Notes: generated by a model not told the origin, from the sequence alone. A DNA stretch of 64,000 bases from Scandinavium lactucae (GCF_033843265.1 NZ_JAWXRD010000040.1:930001-994000), one strand, 5' to 3'. Numbered from the stretch's first letter, positions 6,641-16,615 are shown. Numbers and translations: made by a program.

Positions 6641-9085
6641 TTACGCTTTAACGACCTGAACGAGGTTGGTGTGCGACGGGTTACCCTTCGCCAACGGGGA
6701 CGGACGCTGGGTGGTCAGCACGTTAATGCAGCCCGCCTGATCCACGCCTTTCGCATCCGGGGCATACCATGCGCCCTCACCCAATGCCACCACGCCCGGC
6801 ATCATGCGCGGGGTGACCTTCGCTTCAATGTGGACTTCACCGCGCGCGTTGAAAATTTTCACCCGGTCACCGTTGGCGATACCCCGCTTTTTAGCGTCCA
6901 TTGGGTTTATCCACATTTCCTGGCGGCAGGCCGCTTTCAGGACATCAACGTTGCCGTAAGTCGAGTGGCAGCGCGCCTTGTAGTGGAAACCCGTTAGCTG
7001 GAGCGGATAGTCTTTGGTCAGCGGATCGTCGTAGTTTTCAAAACCTGGGGTGTAGATCGGCAGAGGATCGATTACATCGCCTTCCGGCAGTTGCCAGGCG
7101 GCGGCAATCTCAGCCAGCTGTGCCGAATAGATTTCGATTTTGCCCGATGGGGTGGTCAGTGGATTAGCCGCCGGGTTCTCACGGAATGCCTTATAGGCGA
7201 CGTGATGCCCTTCCGGGTCGCGCTGCTTATAGATGCCCTGCTGGCGGAATTCATCAAATGACGGCAGGCCTGGGATCTGTTGGCGTGACTGCTCATACAG
7301 ATGGCGCATCCACTCTTCCTGAGTACGGCCTTCAGTGAATTTCTGCTCAACACCCATCCGTTTTGCCAGCTGGCTGGTCATTTCATAGATGGTTTTGCAT
7401 TCAAAGCGAGGCTTAATGACCTGATCGGCAAAGATGACATACGACATGTTGCCGCAAGACGCATCCAGCGCAAAGTCCATCTGTTCAGACGCCGTGCAGT
7501 CTGGCAGCAGGATATCGGCATATTTCGCCGAGGAGGTCATATGGCAATCCACCACCACAATCAGCTCACATTTTTTGTCATCCTGCAGGATGTCATGGGT
7601 GCGGTTGATGTCGGAGTGCTGGTTAATGATGCAGTTCCCGGCGTAGTTCCAAATCATCTTGATCGGTACATCGAGTTTATCTTTGCCGCGCACGCCATCG
7701 CGTGTGGCGGTCATTTCCGGGCCGCGCTCAATGGCATCGGTCCACATAAACATCGAAATGCTGGTTTCAACCGGGTTTTCCAGGGTCGGCATACGTTCAA
7801 ACGGCAGATCGTAGGAGCCTTCACGGGCACCGGTGTTACCGCCGTTAATGCCGACGTTACCGGTCAGAATCGACAACATGGAAATCGCACGGGTAGCGAT
7901 TTCACCGTTAGCATGGCGCTGCGGACCCCAACCCTGGCTGATAAAGGCCGGTTTGGCGGTGGCAATTTCGCGCGCCAGCTGGACAATGCGCTCTGCCGGG
8001 ATCCCGGTGACCGAGGACGCCCACTGCGGCGTTTTCGCGATACCGTCTTTGCCCTGGCCGAGAATGTAGGCTTTATAGTGACCGTTCGCTGGCGCACTGG
8101 CAGGCAACGTTTTTTCGTCATAGCCAACGCAATATTTGTCGAGGAACGGTTGATCGACCAGATTTTCGCTGATCATCACCCATGCCAGGCCCGAGACTAA
8201 CGCCGCATCGGTGCCGGGACGAATAGGGATCCATTCATCTTCGCGGCCCGCACCGGTATCGGTATAACGCGGATCGACGATGATTAGACGGGCGTTTGAT
8301 TTCTGACGGGCCTGTTCGAGATAGTAGGTCACCCCACCGCCGCTCATGCGGGTTTCGCCCGGGTTATTCCCGAACAGAACCACCAGCTGGCTGTTTTCGA
8401 TATCTGACGGGCTGTTGCCGTCGGCCCAGCCGCCGTAGGTGTAATTCAGACCTGCAGCAATCTGTGCGGAAGAGTAGTCGCCGTAATGGTTCAGATAACC
8501 GCCGCAGCAGTTCATCAGACGTGCGATCAGCGTTTTTCCCGGTGGCCATGAGCGGGTCATGGTGCCACCCAGTGTACCGGTGCCGTAGTTCAGGTAAATT
8601 GATTCATTACCGTAATCTTTGATTAAGCGCTGCATGTTAGTGGCGATGGTGTCATACGCCTCTTCCCAGCTAATGCGCTCGAATTTGCCTTCACCGCGTT
8701 TACCGACACGTTTCATCGGATACTTCAGACGGTCCGGATTATAGACGCGGCGACGCATGGAGCGCCCGCGCAGACACGCGCGCACCTGGTGCAGACCATC
8801 GTAGTTATCATCGCCAGTGTTATCGGTTTCAACGTATTTGATTTCGCCATCAACCACATGCATGCGCAGTGGGCAGCGGCTGCCGCAGTTAACCGTACAG
8901 GCGCTCCAGACAACTTTTTCGGTAGCCCCTGCGGGCGCGATGGCGTCTGCTGCGTTAGCGATACGGGTAAAGGGTAAAGTGAATGCGCTACTGGCCATTG
9001 CCAGTCCGCCAATAGCCGAGGTTTTCATCAAACCTCGACGGCTGACTTCCGCAGTCAGCAACGCGTCGGGGGCTTTAATTTTCAT
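6641..9085 (-). CDS. dmsA: DMSO reductase catalytic subunit DmsA
   Basis: The 814-residue molybdopterin enzyme reduces dimethyl sulfoxide and amine N-oxides as terminal acceptors in anaerobic respiration. A twin-arginine signal SRRGLMK lies at residues 15-21, with likely cleavage near residue 45 (RIANA/ADA). The [4Fe-4S] (FS0) ligands are Cys63, Cys67, Cys71 and Cys104. The length equals E. coli DmsA. It heads the dmsABC operon. An FNR box lies about 140 nt upstream, which fits anaerobic induction. Confidence 0.98.
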   Translation of the reverse strand: MKIKAPDALLTAEVSRRGLMKTSAIGGLAMASSAFTLPFTRIANAADAIAPAGATEKVVWSACTVNCGSRCPLRMHVVDGEIKYVETDNTGDDNYDGLHQVRACLRGRSMRRRVYNPDRLKYPMKRVGKRGEGKFERISWEEAYDTIATNMQRLIKDYGNESIYLNYGTGTLGGTMTRSWPPGKTLIARLMNCCGGYLNHYGDYSSAQIAAGLNYTYGGWADGNSPSDIENSQLVVLFGNNPGETRMSGGGVTYYLEQARQKSNARLIIVDPRYTDTGAGREDEWIPIRPGTDAALVSGLAWVMISENLVDQPFLDKYCVGYDEKTLPASAPANGHYKAYILGQGKDGIAKTPQWASSVTGIPAERIVQLAREIATAKPAFISQGWGPQRHANGEIATRAISMLSILTGNVGINGGNTGAREGSYDLPFERMPTLENPVETSISMFMWTDAIERGPEMTATRDGVRGKDKLDVPIKMIWNYAGNCIINQHSDINRTHDILQDDKKCELIVVVDCHMTSSAKYADILLPDCTASEQMDFALDASCGNMSYVIFADQVIKPRFECKTIYEMTSQLAKRMGVEQKFTEGRTQEEWMRHLYEQSRQQIPGLPSFDEFRQQGIYKQRDPEGHHVAYKAFRENPAANPLTTPSGKIEIYSAQLAEIAAAWQLPEGDVIDPLPIYTPGFENYDDPLTKDYPLQLTGFHYKARCHSTYGNVDVLKAACRQEMWINPMDAKKRGIANGDRVKIFNARGEVHIEAKVTPRMMPGVVALGEGAWYAPDAKGVDQAGCINVLTTQRPSPLAKGNPSHTNLVQVVKA

Positions 9086-9185
9086 GGATACTCACTTCAT
9101 TGCTCATTGAAACGATCAATCCGCTATATACGTTTATATATACCGAAATCAGTCTTTTTTAGAGTTTTATATACTGTTTATAATT

Positions 9186-9234
9186 CGAAGGGAGTATCCC
9201 CGCTTTCGACTGAAGGGTTATTGTTCAGTATCAA
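9186..9234 (-). promoter_or_regulatory. FNR-dependent dmsA promoter
   Basis: Read on the minus strand, 9234-9221 is TTGATACTGAACAA, one mismatch from the FNR consensus TTGATNNNNATCAA and almost the same as the E. coli dmsA box as I recall it. A -10-like GATACT (9198-9193) lies at the distance expected for a class II FNR promoter, placing the transcript start near 9186, about 100 nt before the dmsA ATG. The start point is inferred. Confidence 0.8.
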
Positions 9235-9245
9235 GACAGGTATAA

Positions 9246-9269
9246 AAAAAGCGCCCGGAGGCGCTTTTT
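9246..9269 (-). terminator. Rho-independent terminator of serS
   Basis: A symmetric hairpin AAAAAGCGCC/GGCGCTTTTT with a four-base loop lies about 25 nt beyond the serS stop and has T runs on both strands. It also insulates the dmsA promoter from serS transcription. Confidence 0.9.
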
Positions 9270-9294
9270 CAGGAAGGATTGTGACAGCCTCAGC

Positions 9295-10587
9295 TTAGCC
9301 GATGAACTCAAGACCGTTCATGTACGGACGCAGCACTTCTGGCACGGCAATACGACCGTCAGCCTGCTGGTAGTTTTCCAGCACGGCAACCAACGTACGC
9401 CCTACCGCCAGACCCGAACCGTTCAGAGTGTGAACCAGACGGGTTTTCTTGTCAGACTTACTGCGGCAACGAGCCTGCATACGACGCGCCTGGAAATCCC
9501 AGCAGTTGGAGATGGAAGAGATTTCGCGATAAGTATCTTGCGCCGGCAACCAGACTTCGAGGTCATAGGTTTTACGTGCGCCAAAGCCGATATCGCCGCT
9601 GCACAGCAGCACTTTACGGTATGGCAGGCCAAGCAACTGCAGCACTTTCTCAGCGTGCCCGGTCATCTCTTCCAGGGCGTCCATCGAATCTTCAGGACGA
9701 ACGATCTGCACCATCTCAACTTTGTCGAACTGGTGCATACGGATCAGACCCCGGGTGTCACGCCCGTAGGAGCCCGCTTCGGAACGGAAGCATGGGGTAT
9801 GCGCGGTCATTTTGATCGGCAGTTCATCTTCGTCGATGATTTCATCACGCACCAGGTTGGTCAGCGGGACTTCCGCGGTTGGGATCAACGCGTAGTTGCT
9901 GCTGTCTGCTTCTTCATCCAGGGGACGGGTATGGAACAGGTCGCCACCAAACTTAGGCAGCTGGCCAGTACCGTACAGCGTGTCCTGGTTCACCAGGTAC
10001 GGGACATAGTTTTCCATGTAACCGTGCTGTTCGGTATGCAGATCCAGCATGAACTGGCTCAGCGCACGATGCATACGGGCGATTTGGCCCTGCATGACAA
10101 CGAAACGGGAACCGGTCAGCTTAACCGCCGCCGCAAAATCCAGACCTTTCGCCATTTCACCTAACGTAACGTGATCGCGGACGTCGAAGTCAAATTTACG
10201 CGGCTCGCCCCAGCGGCTGACTTCAACGTTATCGCTGTCATCTTTACCGTTAGGTACGCAGTCATCAGGGATGTTTGGCAGGGTCAACGCGATTTCACGA
10301 ATTTCAGCCTGCAGCTCATCGAGCTCAGCTTTCGCGGCATCCAGCTCTTCACCCAGCTTGTTGACTTCCAGGCGTAATGGCTCGATGTCTTCCCCGCGCG
10401 CTTTCGCCTGGCCAATGGATTTCGATCGCGAGTTGCGTTCTGCCTGCAGGTTTTCAGTGTTTACCTGCAGAACTTTACGACGCTCTTCAAGAGCGACCAG
10501 CTTATCTACATCCAGCTTAAAGCCCCGGCGTGCCAGTTTTTCTGCGACTGCGTCTGGCTCGGTACGCAGCAGATTGGGATCGAGCAT
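9295..10587 (-). CDS. serS: Seryl-tRNA synthetase
   Basis: The 430-residue class II aminoacyl-tRNA synthetase charges tRNA-Ser and tRNA-Sec. The N-terminal region (about residues 30-100) is rich in Glu, Leu and Lys and forms the long antiparallel coiled coil that reads the tRNA variable arm. Motif 2 (TRGLIRMHQFDKVE) and motif 3 (GLAVGRTLVAVLENYQ) are intact. Length matches E. coli SerS. It follows rarA in the same direction and ends at a strong terminator. Confidence 0.98.
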   Translation of the reverse strand: MLDPNLLRTEPDAVAEKLARRGFKLDVDKLVALEERRKVLQVNTENLQAERNSRSKSIGQAKARGEDIEPLRLEVNKLGEELDAAKAELDELQAEIREIALTLPNIPDDCVPNGKDDSDNVEVSRWGEPRKFDFDVRDHVTLGEMAKGLDFAAAVKLTGSRFVVMQGQIARMHRALSQFMLDLHTEQHGYMENYVPYLVNQDTLYGTGQLPKFGGDLFHTRPLDEEADSSNYALIPTAEVPLTNLVRDEIIDEDELPIKMTAHTPCFRSEAGSYGRDTRGLIRMHQFDKVEMVQIVRPEDSMDALEEMTGHAEKVLQLLGLPYRKVLLCSGDIGFGARKTYDLEVWLPAQDTYREISSISNCWDFQARRMQARCRSKSDKKTRLVHTLNGSGLAVGRTLVAVLENYQQADGRIAVPEVLRPYMNGLEFIG

Positions 10588-10624
10588 GCTTATCCTGTGC
10601 TTATCGAATTAGTAAAATGAGAAA

Positions 10625-10645
10625 ATGACCGCAGCCTGCGGTCAT
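10625..10645 (-). terminator. Hairpin between rarA and serS, probable rarA terminator
   Basis: A 9-bp stem ATGACCGCA/TGCGGTCAT with a three-base loop is followed on the minus strand by TTTTC. It lies 36 nt after the rarA stop. The T run is short, so some readthrough into serS is likely. Confidence 0.65.
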
Positions 10646-10681
10646 TAGAGATTCAACGATAACCTTACCGCAACGCCCTGT

Positions 10682-12025
10682 TTAGCGGTAGCGTTTTGTG
10701 GGGCTATTTTGATCCTGCTCGGTAAGCCAGGCGAGCTTTTCACCAATCTTACCTTCAAGGCCACGAGATGAAGGGGTGTAATAGCGCGTTTGCGACATTT
10801 CTTGCGGGAAATAGACCTCGCCCGCCGCATAGGCATTTGGCTCGTCGTGGGCATAACGATACTCCTGACCGTAGCCCATTTCTTTCATCAGTTTCGTCGG
10901 GGCGTTGCGCAGATGTACCGGTACGTCATAATCCGGACGTTCCCGCGCATCGGCCATTGCCGCTTTAAAAGCGGTGTAGACCGCGTTGCTCTTCGGCGCA
11001 CAGGCCAGATAGACAATCGCCTGCGCAATAGCGCGTTCGCCTTCCGACGGACCAACGCGGGTAAAGCAATCCCATGCCGAAATAGCCACTTGCATCGCGC
11101 GTGGATCGGCGTTCCCGACATCTTCAGAGGCGATAGCCAGACAACGACGGGCGACGTACAACGGGTCGCCACCCGCGGTGATAATACGGGCATACCAGTA
11201 AAGGGCCGCATCAGGTGAGCTACCACGAACGGACTTATGAAACGCGGAGATCAAATCGTAGAATCGGTCGCCTTTGTTATCAAACCGCGCGCTGCGTTCT
11301 CCGGCGATTTCGGTCAGTAATTCAGGCTTTAATACGCGTTTACCGGAGGCATCCAGTTCTGCCATGTCGGCCATCATTTCCAGCGTATTCAGCGCGCGAC
11401 GGGCATCCCCGTTAACCAGTTCCGCAATGGCGCGCCGGGTATCGTCGGGTAACACAATATCCTGCCCGCCGTAACCGCGCGTGCTGTCGGTCATCGCCTG
11501 GGTTAACACCTGCTCGATATCCTCGACGGTCAACGATTTCAGCAGATAAACGCGGGCTCGCGATAATAATGCCGAGTTGAGTTCAAACGAGGGGTTTTCA
11601 GTGGTCGCGCCGATGAAAAAGATGGTGCCGTCTTCAATATGCGGCAGGAAAGCATCCTGCTGGCTCTTGTTGAAGCGATGGACTTCATCGACAAACAAAA
11701 TGGTGCGTCGTCCGGCATTGCGGTTCTGCCGGGCACGTTCGATAGCTTCGCGGATCTCTTTCACACCGGACGTCACCGCAGAAATGCGTTCCACATCGGC
11801 GTTGGCGTAGCGGGCAATGACTTCCGCCAGCGTCGTTTTCCCGGTGCCCGGCGGCCCCCACAAAATCATCGAATGCAGATGCCCTGCTTCGATAGCCCGT
11901 GGCAGCGGTTTGCCGTTAGCCAGCAGATGCTGCTGGCCAATGTACTGCGCTAAATTTTCTGGCCGCATACGGGCGGCCAGAGGTTGAAACGCATTATCGG
12001 AAAAATCGAGCGACAGATTGCTCAC
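10682..12025 (-). CDS. rarA: Replication-associated recombination protein A, AAA+ ATPase
   Basis: The 447-residue clamp-loader-like ATPase (MgsA/WRNIP1 family) acts at stalled replication forks. Walker A is GPPGTGKT at residues 57-64 and Walker B is ILFVDEVHRF. The C-terminal half includes the tetramerisation region. Length equals the E. coli protein. The gene begins 9 nt after the lolA stop, so lolA-rarA are cotranscribed, as in relatives. Confidence 0.97.
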   Translation of the reverse strand: MSNLSLDFSDNAFQPLAARMRPENLAQYIGQQHLLANGKPLPRAIEAGHLHSMILWGPPGTGKTTLAEVIARYANADVERISAVTSGVKEIREAIERARQNRNAGRRTILFVDEVHRFNKSQQDAFLPHIEDGTIFFIGATTENPSFELNSALLSRARVYLLKSLTVEDIEQVLTQAMTDSTRGYGGQDIVLPDDTRRAIAELVNGDARRALNTLEMMADMAELDASGKRVLKPELLTEIAGERSARFDNKGDRFYDLISAFHKSVRGSSPDAALYWYARIITAGGDPLYVARRCLAIASEDVGNADPRAMQVAISAWDCFTRVGPSEGERAIAQAIVYLACAPKSNAVYTAFKAAMADARERPDYDVPVHLRNAPTKLMKEMGYGQEYRYAHDEPNAYAAGEVYFPQEMSQTRYYTPSSRGLEGKIGEKLAWLTEQDQNSPTKRYR

Positions 12026-12034
12026 GCGCGCCTC

Positions 12035-12646
12035 TTATTTACGCTGATCGTCCACCGTTACTCCTTTAGGCGGAGTAAAGGTAAATTTCGCTGCATCCAC
12101 CGCGCCGTTCTGCTGGGACTTCAGCTGATAGCTGCTGCGCTGATCGTCCTGCTCAATGGCGCTGAATTGATGAATAGTGCCGTCACGGCCGACATTGATG
12201 GTGAACTCTTTCAGGTTACCGTTATTGCCTTTCGGCGTCAGCACGAAGTCATCACCGCTCTGCTTGATATTGTACTGCTGCCAGTCGCTGGACTGGTTGC
12301 GGGCAATCAGCATAAACGGCGTGTTGCTGGTGGCGTCTTTCAGCCAGGTGGCGGTCGCCTGTTCAACAAACGGGTTGTAGAACCACAGCGTTTTACCGTC
12401 AGACACCAGAATACTTTCATCCGGCTGGGTCATGTGCCAGTTAAAGAGGTTCGGACGCTTTACGGATAAATTACCCTGCCCGTCCTGCACCGCGTTGCCG
12501 CTGCCATCGGTCACTTTTTGAGTGAAGCTGGCGTTAAAGCTGCTGACTTTGTCCAGGCGGCTTTTCAGATCGCTGGCCGCATCGGCCCAAGCCTGGCTCA
12601 CAACAAAACTGGTCAGTAAGGCACAGGTGATGGCAAATTTTTTCAT
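12035..12646 (-). CDS. lolA: Outer-membrane lipoprotein carrier LolA
   Basis: This periplasmic chaperone takes lipoproteins from LolCDE to LolB in the outer membrane. The signal peptide runs MKKFAITCALL...SQAWA with cleavage before DAAS, and the mature sequence follows E. coli LolA (including FNASFTQKVTDGSG and NWHMTQPDESILVSDGKTLW). I chose the second ATG (12646): the AAGGA sits immediately against the first ATG at 12652 but six bases from the second, and the result is the E. coli length of 203 residues. It is upstream of, and probably cotranscribed with, rarA. Confidence 0.96.
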   Translation of the reverse strand: MKKFAITCALLTSFVVSQAWADAASDLKSRLDKVSSFNASFTQKVTDGSGNAVQDGQGNLSVKRPNLFNWHMTQPDESILVSDGKTLWFYNPFVEQATATWLKDATSNTPFMLIARNQSSDWQQYNIKQSGDDFVLTPKGNNGNLKEFTINVGRDGTIHQFSAIEQDDQRSSYQLKSQQNGAVDAAKFTFTPPKGVTVDDQRK

Positions 12647-12665
12647 CTTCATTCCTTAAATGCGT

Positions 12666-12720
12666 CACTCCCGACGCGGGAGTCTCTTTGTCTCCACTGT
12701 AGGCTTAGCGCCTACAGTGG
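12666..12720. other. Two hairpins in the ftsK-lolA gap
   Basis: The 129-nt gap holds an 11-bp perfect inverted repeat CCACTGTAGGC/GCCTACAGTGG with a five-base loop (12694-12720) and a smaller one ACTCCC/GGGAGT (12666-12682). Neither has a strong T run after it. They may attenuate or process the ftsK-lolA transcript. Confidence 0.6.
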
Positions 12721-12775
12721 GACAGGAGAAAATACTGATTTTTAGGTTGTTTACGCAACTTTTCAAACGCAGCGT

Positions 12776-15700
12776 TTAGTCAAACGGCGGTGGGGCAAGC
12801 ACTTCACGGTTGCCGTTATGGCCCGCCTCACTGACGATGCCCTGCGCTTCCATCTGCTCAATGATACGCGCGGCGCGGTTATAGCCAATGCGGAACTGAC
12901 GTTGAACACCGGAGATCGAGGCCTTACGTTTTTCGGTGACAAAATTCACCGCCTGATCGAACAGTTGATCAAGCTCTTCGCCGTTGTCCAGACCGGCAGA
13001 CCCGCCTTCGCTTTCGCTATCAGAGGTAATGCCGTCGACGTATTGCGGACGACCGCGGGCCTTCCAGTCCTGAACCACGGCATGCACTTCCTGGTCACGG
13101 ACAAAAGCCCCGTGAACACGCGTCGGTGCTGCGCTGGAGTTCGGGCCAGAATAGAGCATGTCGCCCATACCCAGCAGTGATTCCGCGCCGCCCTGATCGA
13201 GAATGGTTCGGGAGTCAATTTTGCTCGATACGGTAAAGGCGATACGGGTCGGAATGTTGGCTTTAATCAGACCAGTGATGACGTCAACAGACGGACGCTG
13301 CGTGGCAAGAACCAGGTGAATACCGGCAGCACGCGCTTTCTGCGCCAGGCGGGCGATCAACTCTTCCACCTTCTTACCGACGGTCATCATCAGGTCTGCA
13401 AATTCATCCACCAGCACCACAATGTACGGCAGTTTTTCCAGCGTCGGATGCACTGCATCCATGCTGTCCCCCGGTTTCCAGTACGGATCCGGAATTGGGC
13501 GGCCCATTTGTGCCGCCTGCGCAATCTTCTCGTTGTAACCTGCGAGGTTACGCACCCCGAGCGCGGACATCAGCTTATAGCGACGTTCCATTTCATTGAC
13601 GCTCCAGCGCAGGGCGTTGGCAGCATCCTTCATGTCCGTCACCACTTCAGTCAGCAGGTGCGGGATCCCTTCGTATACCGACAGCTCCAGCATTTTCGGG
13701 TCGATCATAATGAAGCGCACGTCTTCCGGCGTCGCTTTATAGAGCATGCTCAGGATCATGGCGTTGACGCCCACCGACTTACCGGAACCAGTAGTACCAG
13801 CCACCAGCAGGTGAGGCATTTTCGCCAGGTCGGCAATCACCGGTTCACCGGCAATGTCTTTACCCAACACGATGGTCAGCGGGGACGGGCTTTCACGGAA
13901 CTTGGCGCAGTCCAGCACTTCACGCAGGTAAACGGTCTGACGTTTTTTGTTCGGCAATTCCAGGCCCACATACGGCTTGCCTGGGATAACTTCAACCACA
14001 CGCACCGCAACCGTGGACAGGGAACGAGCCAGGTCACGAGACAGGTTCGAAATGCGCGCGGCCTTAACGCCGGGAGCCAGATTCAGCTCAAAACGGGTGA
14101 TCACCGGGCCTGGGGAATAGTTCACCACGTCCGCTTTAATGCGGAAATCAGCCAGACGCGTTTCTACCAGGCGGGCAGTCTGCTCAAGGGCAAAGGTATC
14201 AACCGGCTCAACTTCGCTCGGCGGCTGGGTCAACAGATCCAACGATGGCAGCGGCGTAGTCGGTTTTTGCAGCGGACGGTCGTCTCCGTTACGCATCAGC
14301 AGCGGGTGAATGAGACTTTCCTGCGGCTGTGGCGCGGGCGGTTGTTGCAGGTGTGGTTGTTGATAAGCCTGTGGCTGATACGTCTGCTGAGGCTGAGCAA
14401 CCTGCTGTGGTTGCTGATAGGCCTGCTGCTGCGGTGCCACCGGTTGCGGCTGCTGGTAAACCTGCTGCGGCTGTTCCGGCATCGCGCTTGGGGTAAACAA
14501 CGGCGCTCTTGGTGACTCATCAACCAGGGTTTTCATCGGCGAGAATTCATAATCCGCCGGTGAGAAAGGACTCGCCCCTTGCGGCTGTTCGCTGGAATAA
14601 CGCTGCTGCTGCGTCGCCGCAAACTGGCGAGCCAGCTCGGCTTCCGCCGCATTATCTTCGTCTTCCTGCGACGGTTCCTCATACTGTTCGCCGTAGCGCT
14701 GCTGCTGCGTAGCGGCAAACTGCCGAGCCAACGCGTCCTGATGCATCTCATCGGCTTCTTCATCGCCCATCAGCTCATCGGTGTAATGCTGATTAAGCCC
14801 CTCTTCACGCTCGCGCTCTTCTGCCATGCGCTGAGAAGGCAACTTAATGCCAAACGAAGCCGACGCCAGCTCACGACGGGTTGGAACGCGCACCCGATTC
14901 GGACGCGGCAGCTGCGGGCCGATGCCCTCTTTGATCTGGGGACGCGGGGCCTCCGCCGGGCTGAACATCTGTGCTGCAGACGCCGCAGCGGTTGCCGCGC
15001 TGGCCGCCGCTGTTGCCTGATGAACGCTGGCGGCCACAGGTGCAACGGCTGCCATCGGATCAATCACCGGGGCAGAGGGTATAGGCATGGTAGGCATTGG
15101 CGTGGTCGGTATCACGGTTGCCGGTTCAGGCGTTGGCTGATACCACGCGGCAAGCTGCTCACGCTCACGCGCCCGCTTCTCTTCCACTTCTTCGAAGTAA
15201 TAAAGTGGTGGACGCTGCGGTTTAATTTCTTCTTCCGGAACCACGTCCGGCATCGGCGGCGGCGTCTGTTCCACAGGCGGGACATACGCAGGTTGAGCGT
15301 GATACTCAGGTTCTGGCTGCCAGTGCTGCTCCGGCGGCGCATATTGCGGCTGTTCCGGTTCCGGCCACAGTTCTTCAATGGAAGGGGGTTGACGGAAGGC
15401 TTCCGGTTGAACGTATTCAGGTTGAGACACTGGAGCTTGCGGCGGCCAATTGTCCGGCGACGGCGCAATGACGGGCTCAGGGGTATGCGGGGTCGGGACA
15501 GGCTGCCATTCAACGCTTTGCGGTGCCATTTCGGCACCCGATACCGCCCCCGAGCCTGCGCCAGTAGCAACATCCGTCACGACGGGCGCGACCATCGCCG
15601 GCGCGGCAGTTTCAGCCCAGGTCTGGAGTGATGCAGTTGCGGCGGCTGCGGCAGCAACCGGGGCCGCAATAGAATGGCCGTTCATCAGCGGGTCGTTATC

Positions 15701-16615
15701 ATCCCACGCCGGTGAATGAACCGCAGTATTGCCAGAGAACAACACATCATCCGCATCGGCGGCCTGACCGCGAGCGCTATAATGCACATCACTTTCGGGT
15801 TCATCCATTCGACGACCCGAGAACAGCGCCGCATCGGTTTTGCGTCCCATCGGGTTGCTGAACTTATCAGCAATACGCTGCCGACGAGCCAGTGCGCCGC
15901 GAAGAATGCGGGCGCGACGCCCTTCTTTACGCGGTTCGGTGACATACTCATCTTCGTCGTCTTCAAACTCTTCTTCATCAATCCAGGTGTCGTCGCGACG
16001 CGTTCGATTGCTGGCGAAGGTCAGAATATTGAGGATCCAATTGCCAATTTTCTCCGCGATACTCACCCAGGACCAACCGGTGAACAGCGTCAGGCCAGCG
16101 GCCCAGATGCACAACAGCGCCAGGGTGCCACCGCTGCTGTGCAGCATCGGCTGTAACGCCGTGCTCAGCAGGCTACCGATCACCCCGCCGGAAGCGAAGT
16201 ACCAGATATCATCCGCGTTGATTGCGGCAAGTCCGCACATAGTGAGGATCATCGCCAGCACGCCAATCAGGCGCAGCGCAACGGCAAAATAATCGACGTA
16301 TTCGTCACTGGCCTGATGCCGGTAAGCAAACCAGCATGCGCCGATAATCATCACCGGCAGGGTATAAGCCATGATGCCGAAAATGAAGAACAGCGTATCC
16401 GCGAGCCAGGCCCCTGGCATTCCGCCAAGATTATGGATCGGTTCATGCCAGGCGGTTTGTGACCAACTGGGATCGGAAGGATTGAAACTAAGCAATGCTG
16501 CCATCAGCCAGATGGCAAAAAGAGAACAGAGGATCAGGAACGCTTCCAGGAGTCGGCGCCCGCTGCTTAATCTGTTAATGGTAACTTCTTTTTCTTCAGT
16601 GTATTCCTGGCTCAA
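12776..16615 (-). CDS. ftsK: DNA translocase FtsK
   Basis: The 1279-residue septal DNA pump couples division to chromosome segregation and activates XerCD at dif. Four membrane segments lie in the first roughly 190 residues. A long acidic, then Pro/Gln-rich linker spans about 200-800. The RecA-like motor follows, with Walker A GTTGSGKS and Walker B IVVLVDEFADLM. The C-terminal gamma winged helix (RQFRIGYNRAARIIEQME) reads KOPS. The linker contains LARQFAATQQQRY twice, about 40 residues apart, and a series of QQ/QP-rich repeats. It is shorter than the E. coli protein (1329 residues) by linker length. It lies downstream of lrp in the same direction. Confidence 0.97.
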   Translation of the reverse strand: MSQEYTEEKEVTINRLSSGRRLLEAFLILCSLFAIWLMAALLSFNPSDPSWSQTAWHEPIHNLGGMPGAWLADTLFFIFGIMAYTLPVMIIGACWFAYRHQASDEYVDYFAVALRLIGVLAMILTMCGLAAINADDIWYFASGGVIGSLLSTALQPMLHSSGGTLALLCIWAAGLTLFTGWSWVSIAEKIGNWILNILTFASNRTRRDDTWIDEEEFEDDEDEYVTEPRKEGRRARILRGALARRQRIADKFSNPMGRKTDAALFSGRRMDEPESDVHYSARGQAADADDVLFSGNTAVHSPAWDDNDPLMNGHSIAAPVAAAAAATASLQTWAETAAPAMVAPVVTDVATGAGSGAVSGAEMAPQSVEWQPVPTPHTPEPVIAPSPDNWPPQAPVSQPEYVQPEAFRQPPSIEELWPEPEQPQYAPPEQHWQPEPEYHAQPAYVPPVEQTPPPMPDVVPEEEIKPQRPPLYYFEEVEEKRAREREQLAAWYQPTPEPATVIPTTPMPTMPIPSAPVIDPMAAVAPVAASVHQATAAASAATAAASAAQMFSPAEAPRPQIKEGIGPQLPRPNRVRVPTRRELASASFGIKLPSQRMAEEREREEGLNQHYTDELMGDEEADEMHQDALARQFAATQQQRYGEQYEEPSQEDEDNAAEAELARQFAATQQQRYSSEQPQGASPFSPADYEFSPMKTLVDESPRAPLFTPSAMPEQPQQVYQQPQPVAPQQQAYQQPQQVAQPQQTYQPQAYQQPHLQQPPAPQPQESLIHPLLMRNGDDRPLQKPTTPLPSLDLLTQPPSEVEPVDTFALEQTARLVETRLADFRIKADVVNYSPGPVITRFELNLAPGVKAARISNLSRDLARSLSTVAVRVVEVIPGKPYVGLELPNKKRQTVYLREVLDCAKFRESPSPLTIVLGKDIAGEPVIADLAKMPHLLVAGTTGSGKSVGVNAMILSMLYKATPEDVRFIMIDPKMLELSVYEGIPHLLTEVVTDMKDAANALRWSVNEMERRYKLMSALGVRNLAGYNEKIAQAAQMGRPIPDPYWKPGDSMDAVHPTLEKLPYIVVLVDEFADLMMTVGKKVEELIARLAQKARAAGIHLVLATQRPSVDVITGLIKANIPTRIAFTVSSKIDSRTILDQGGAESLLGMGDMLYSGPNSSAAPTRVHGAFVRDQEVHAVVQDWKARGRPQYVDGITSDSESEGGSAGLDNGEELDQLFDQAVNFVTEKRKASISGVQRQFRIGYNRAARIIEQMEAQGIVSEAGHNGNREVLAPPPFD

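Noticed and set aside
7301..8200. 299-residue open frame antisense to dmsA
   Set aside because: It is a shadow of dmsA with no start context or domain.
9104..9120. ATTGAAACGATCAAT near dmsA as an FNR box
   Set aside because: The half-sites are separated by one base too few; the box at 9221-9234 has correct spacing and fits the promoter geometry.
14579..15631. 350-residue open frame antisense to ftsK
   Set aside because: It is arginine- and histidine-rich, has no recognisable domain, and lies opposite the repeat-rich ftsK linker, where codon bias opens the reverse frame.
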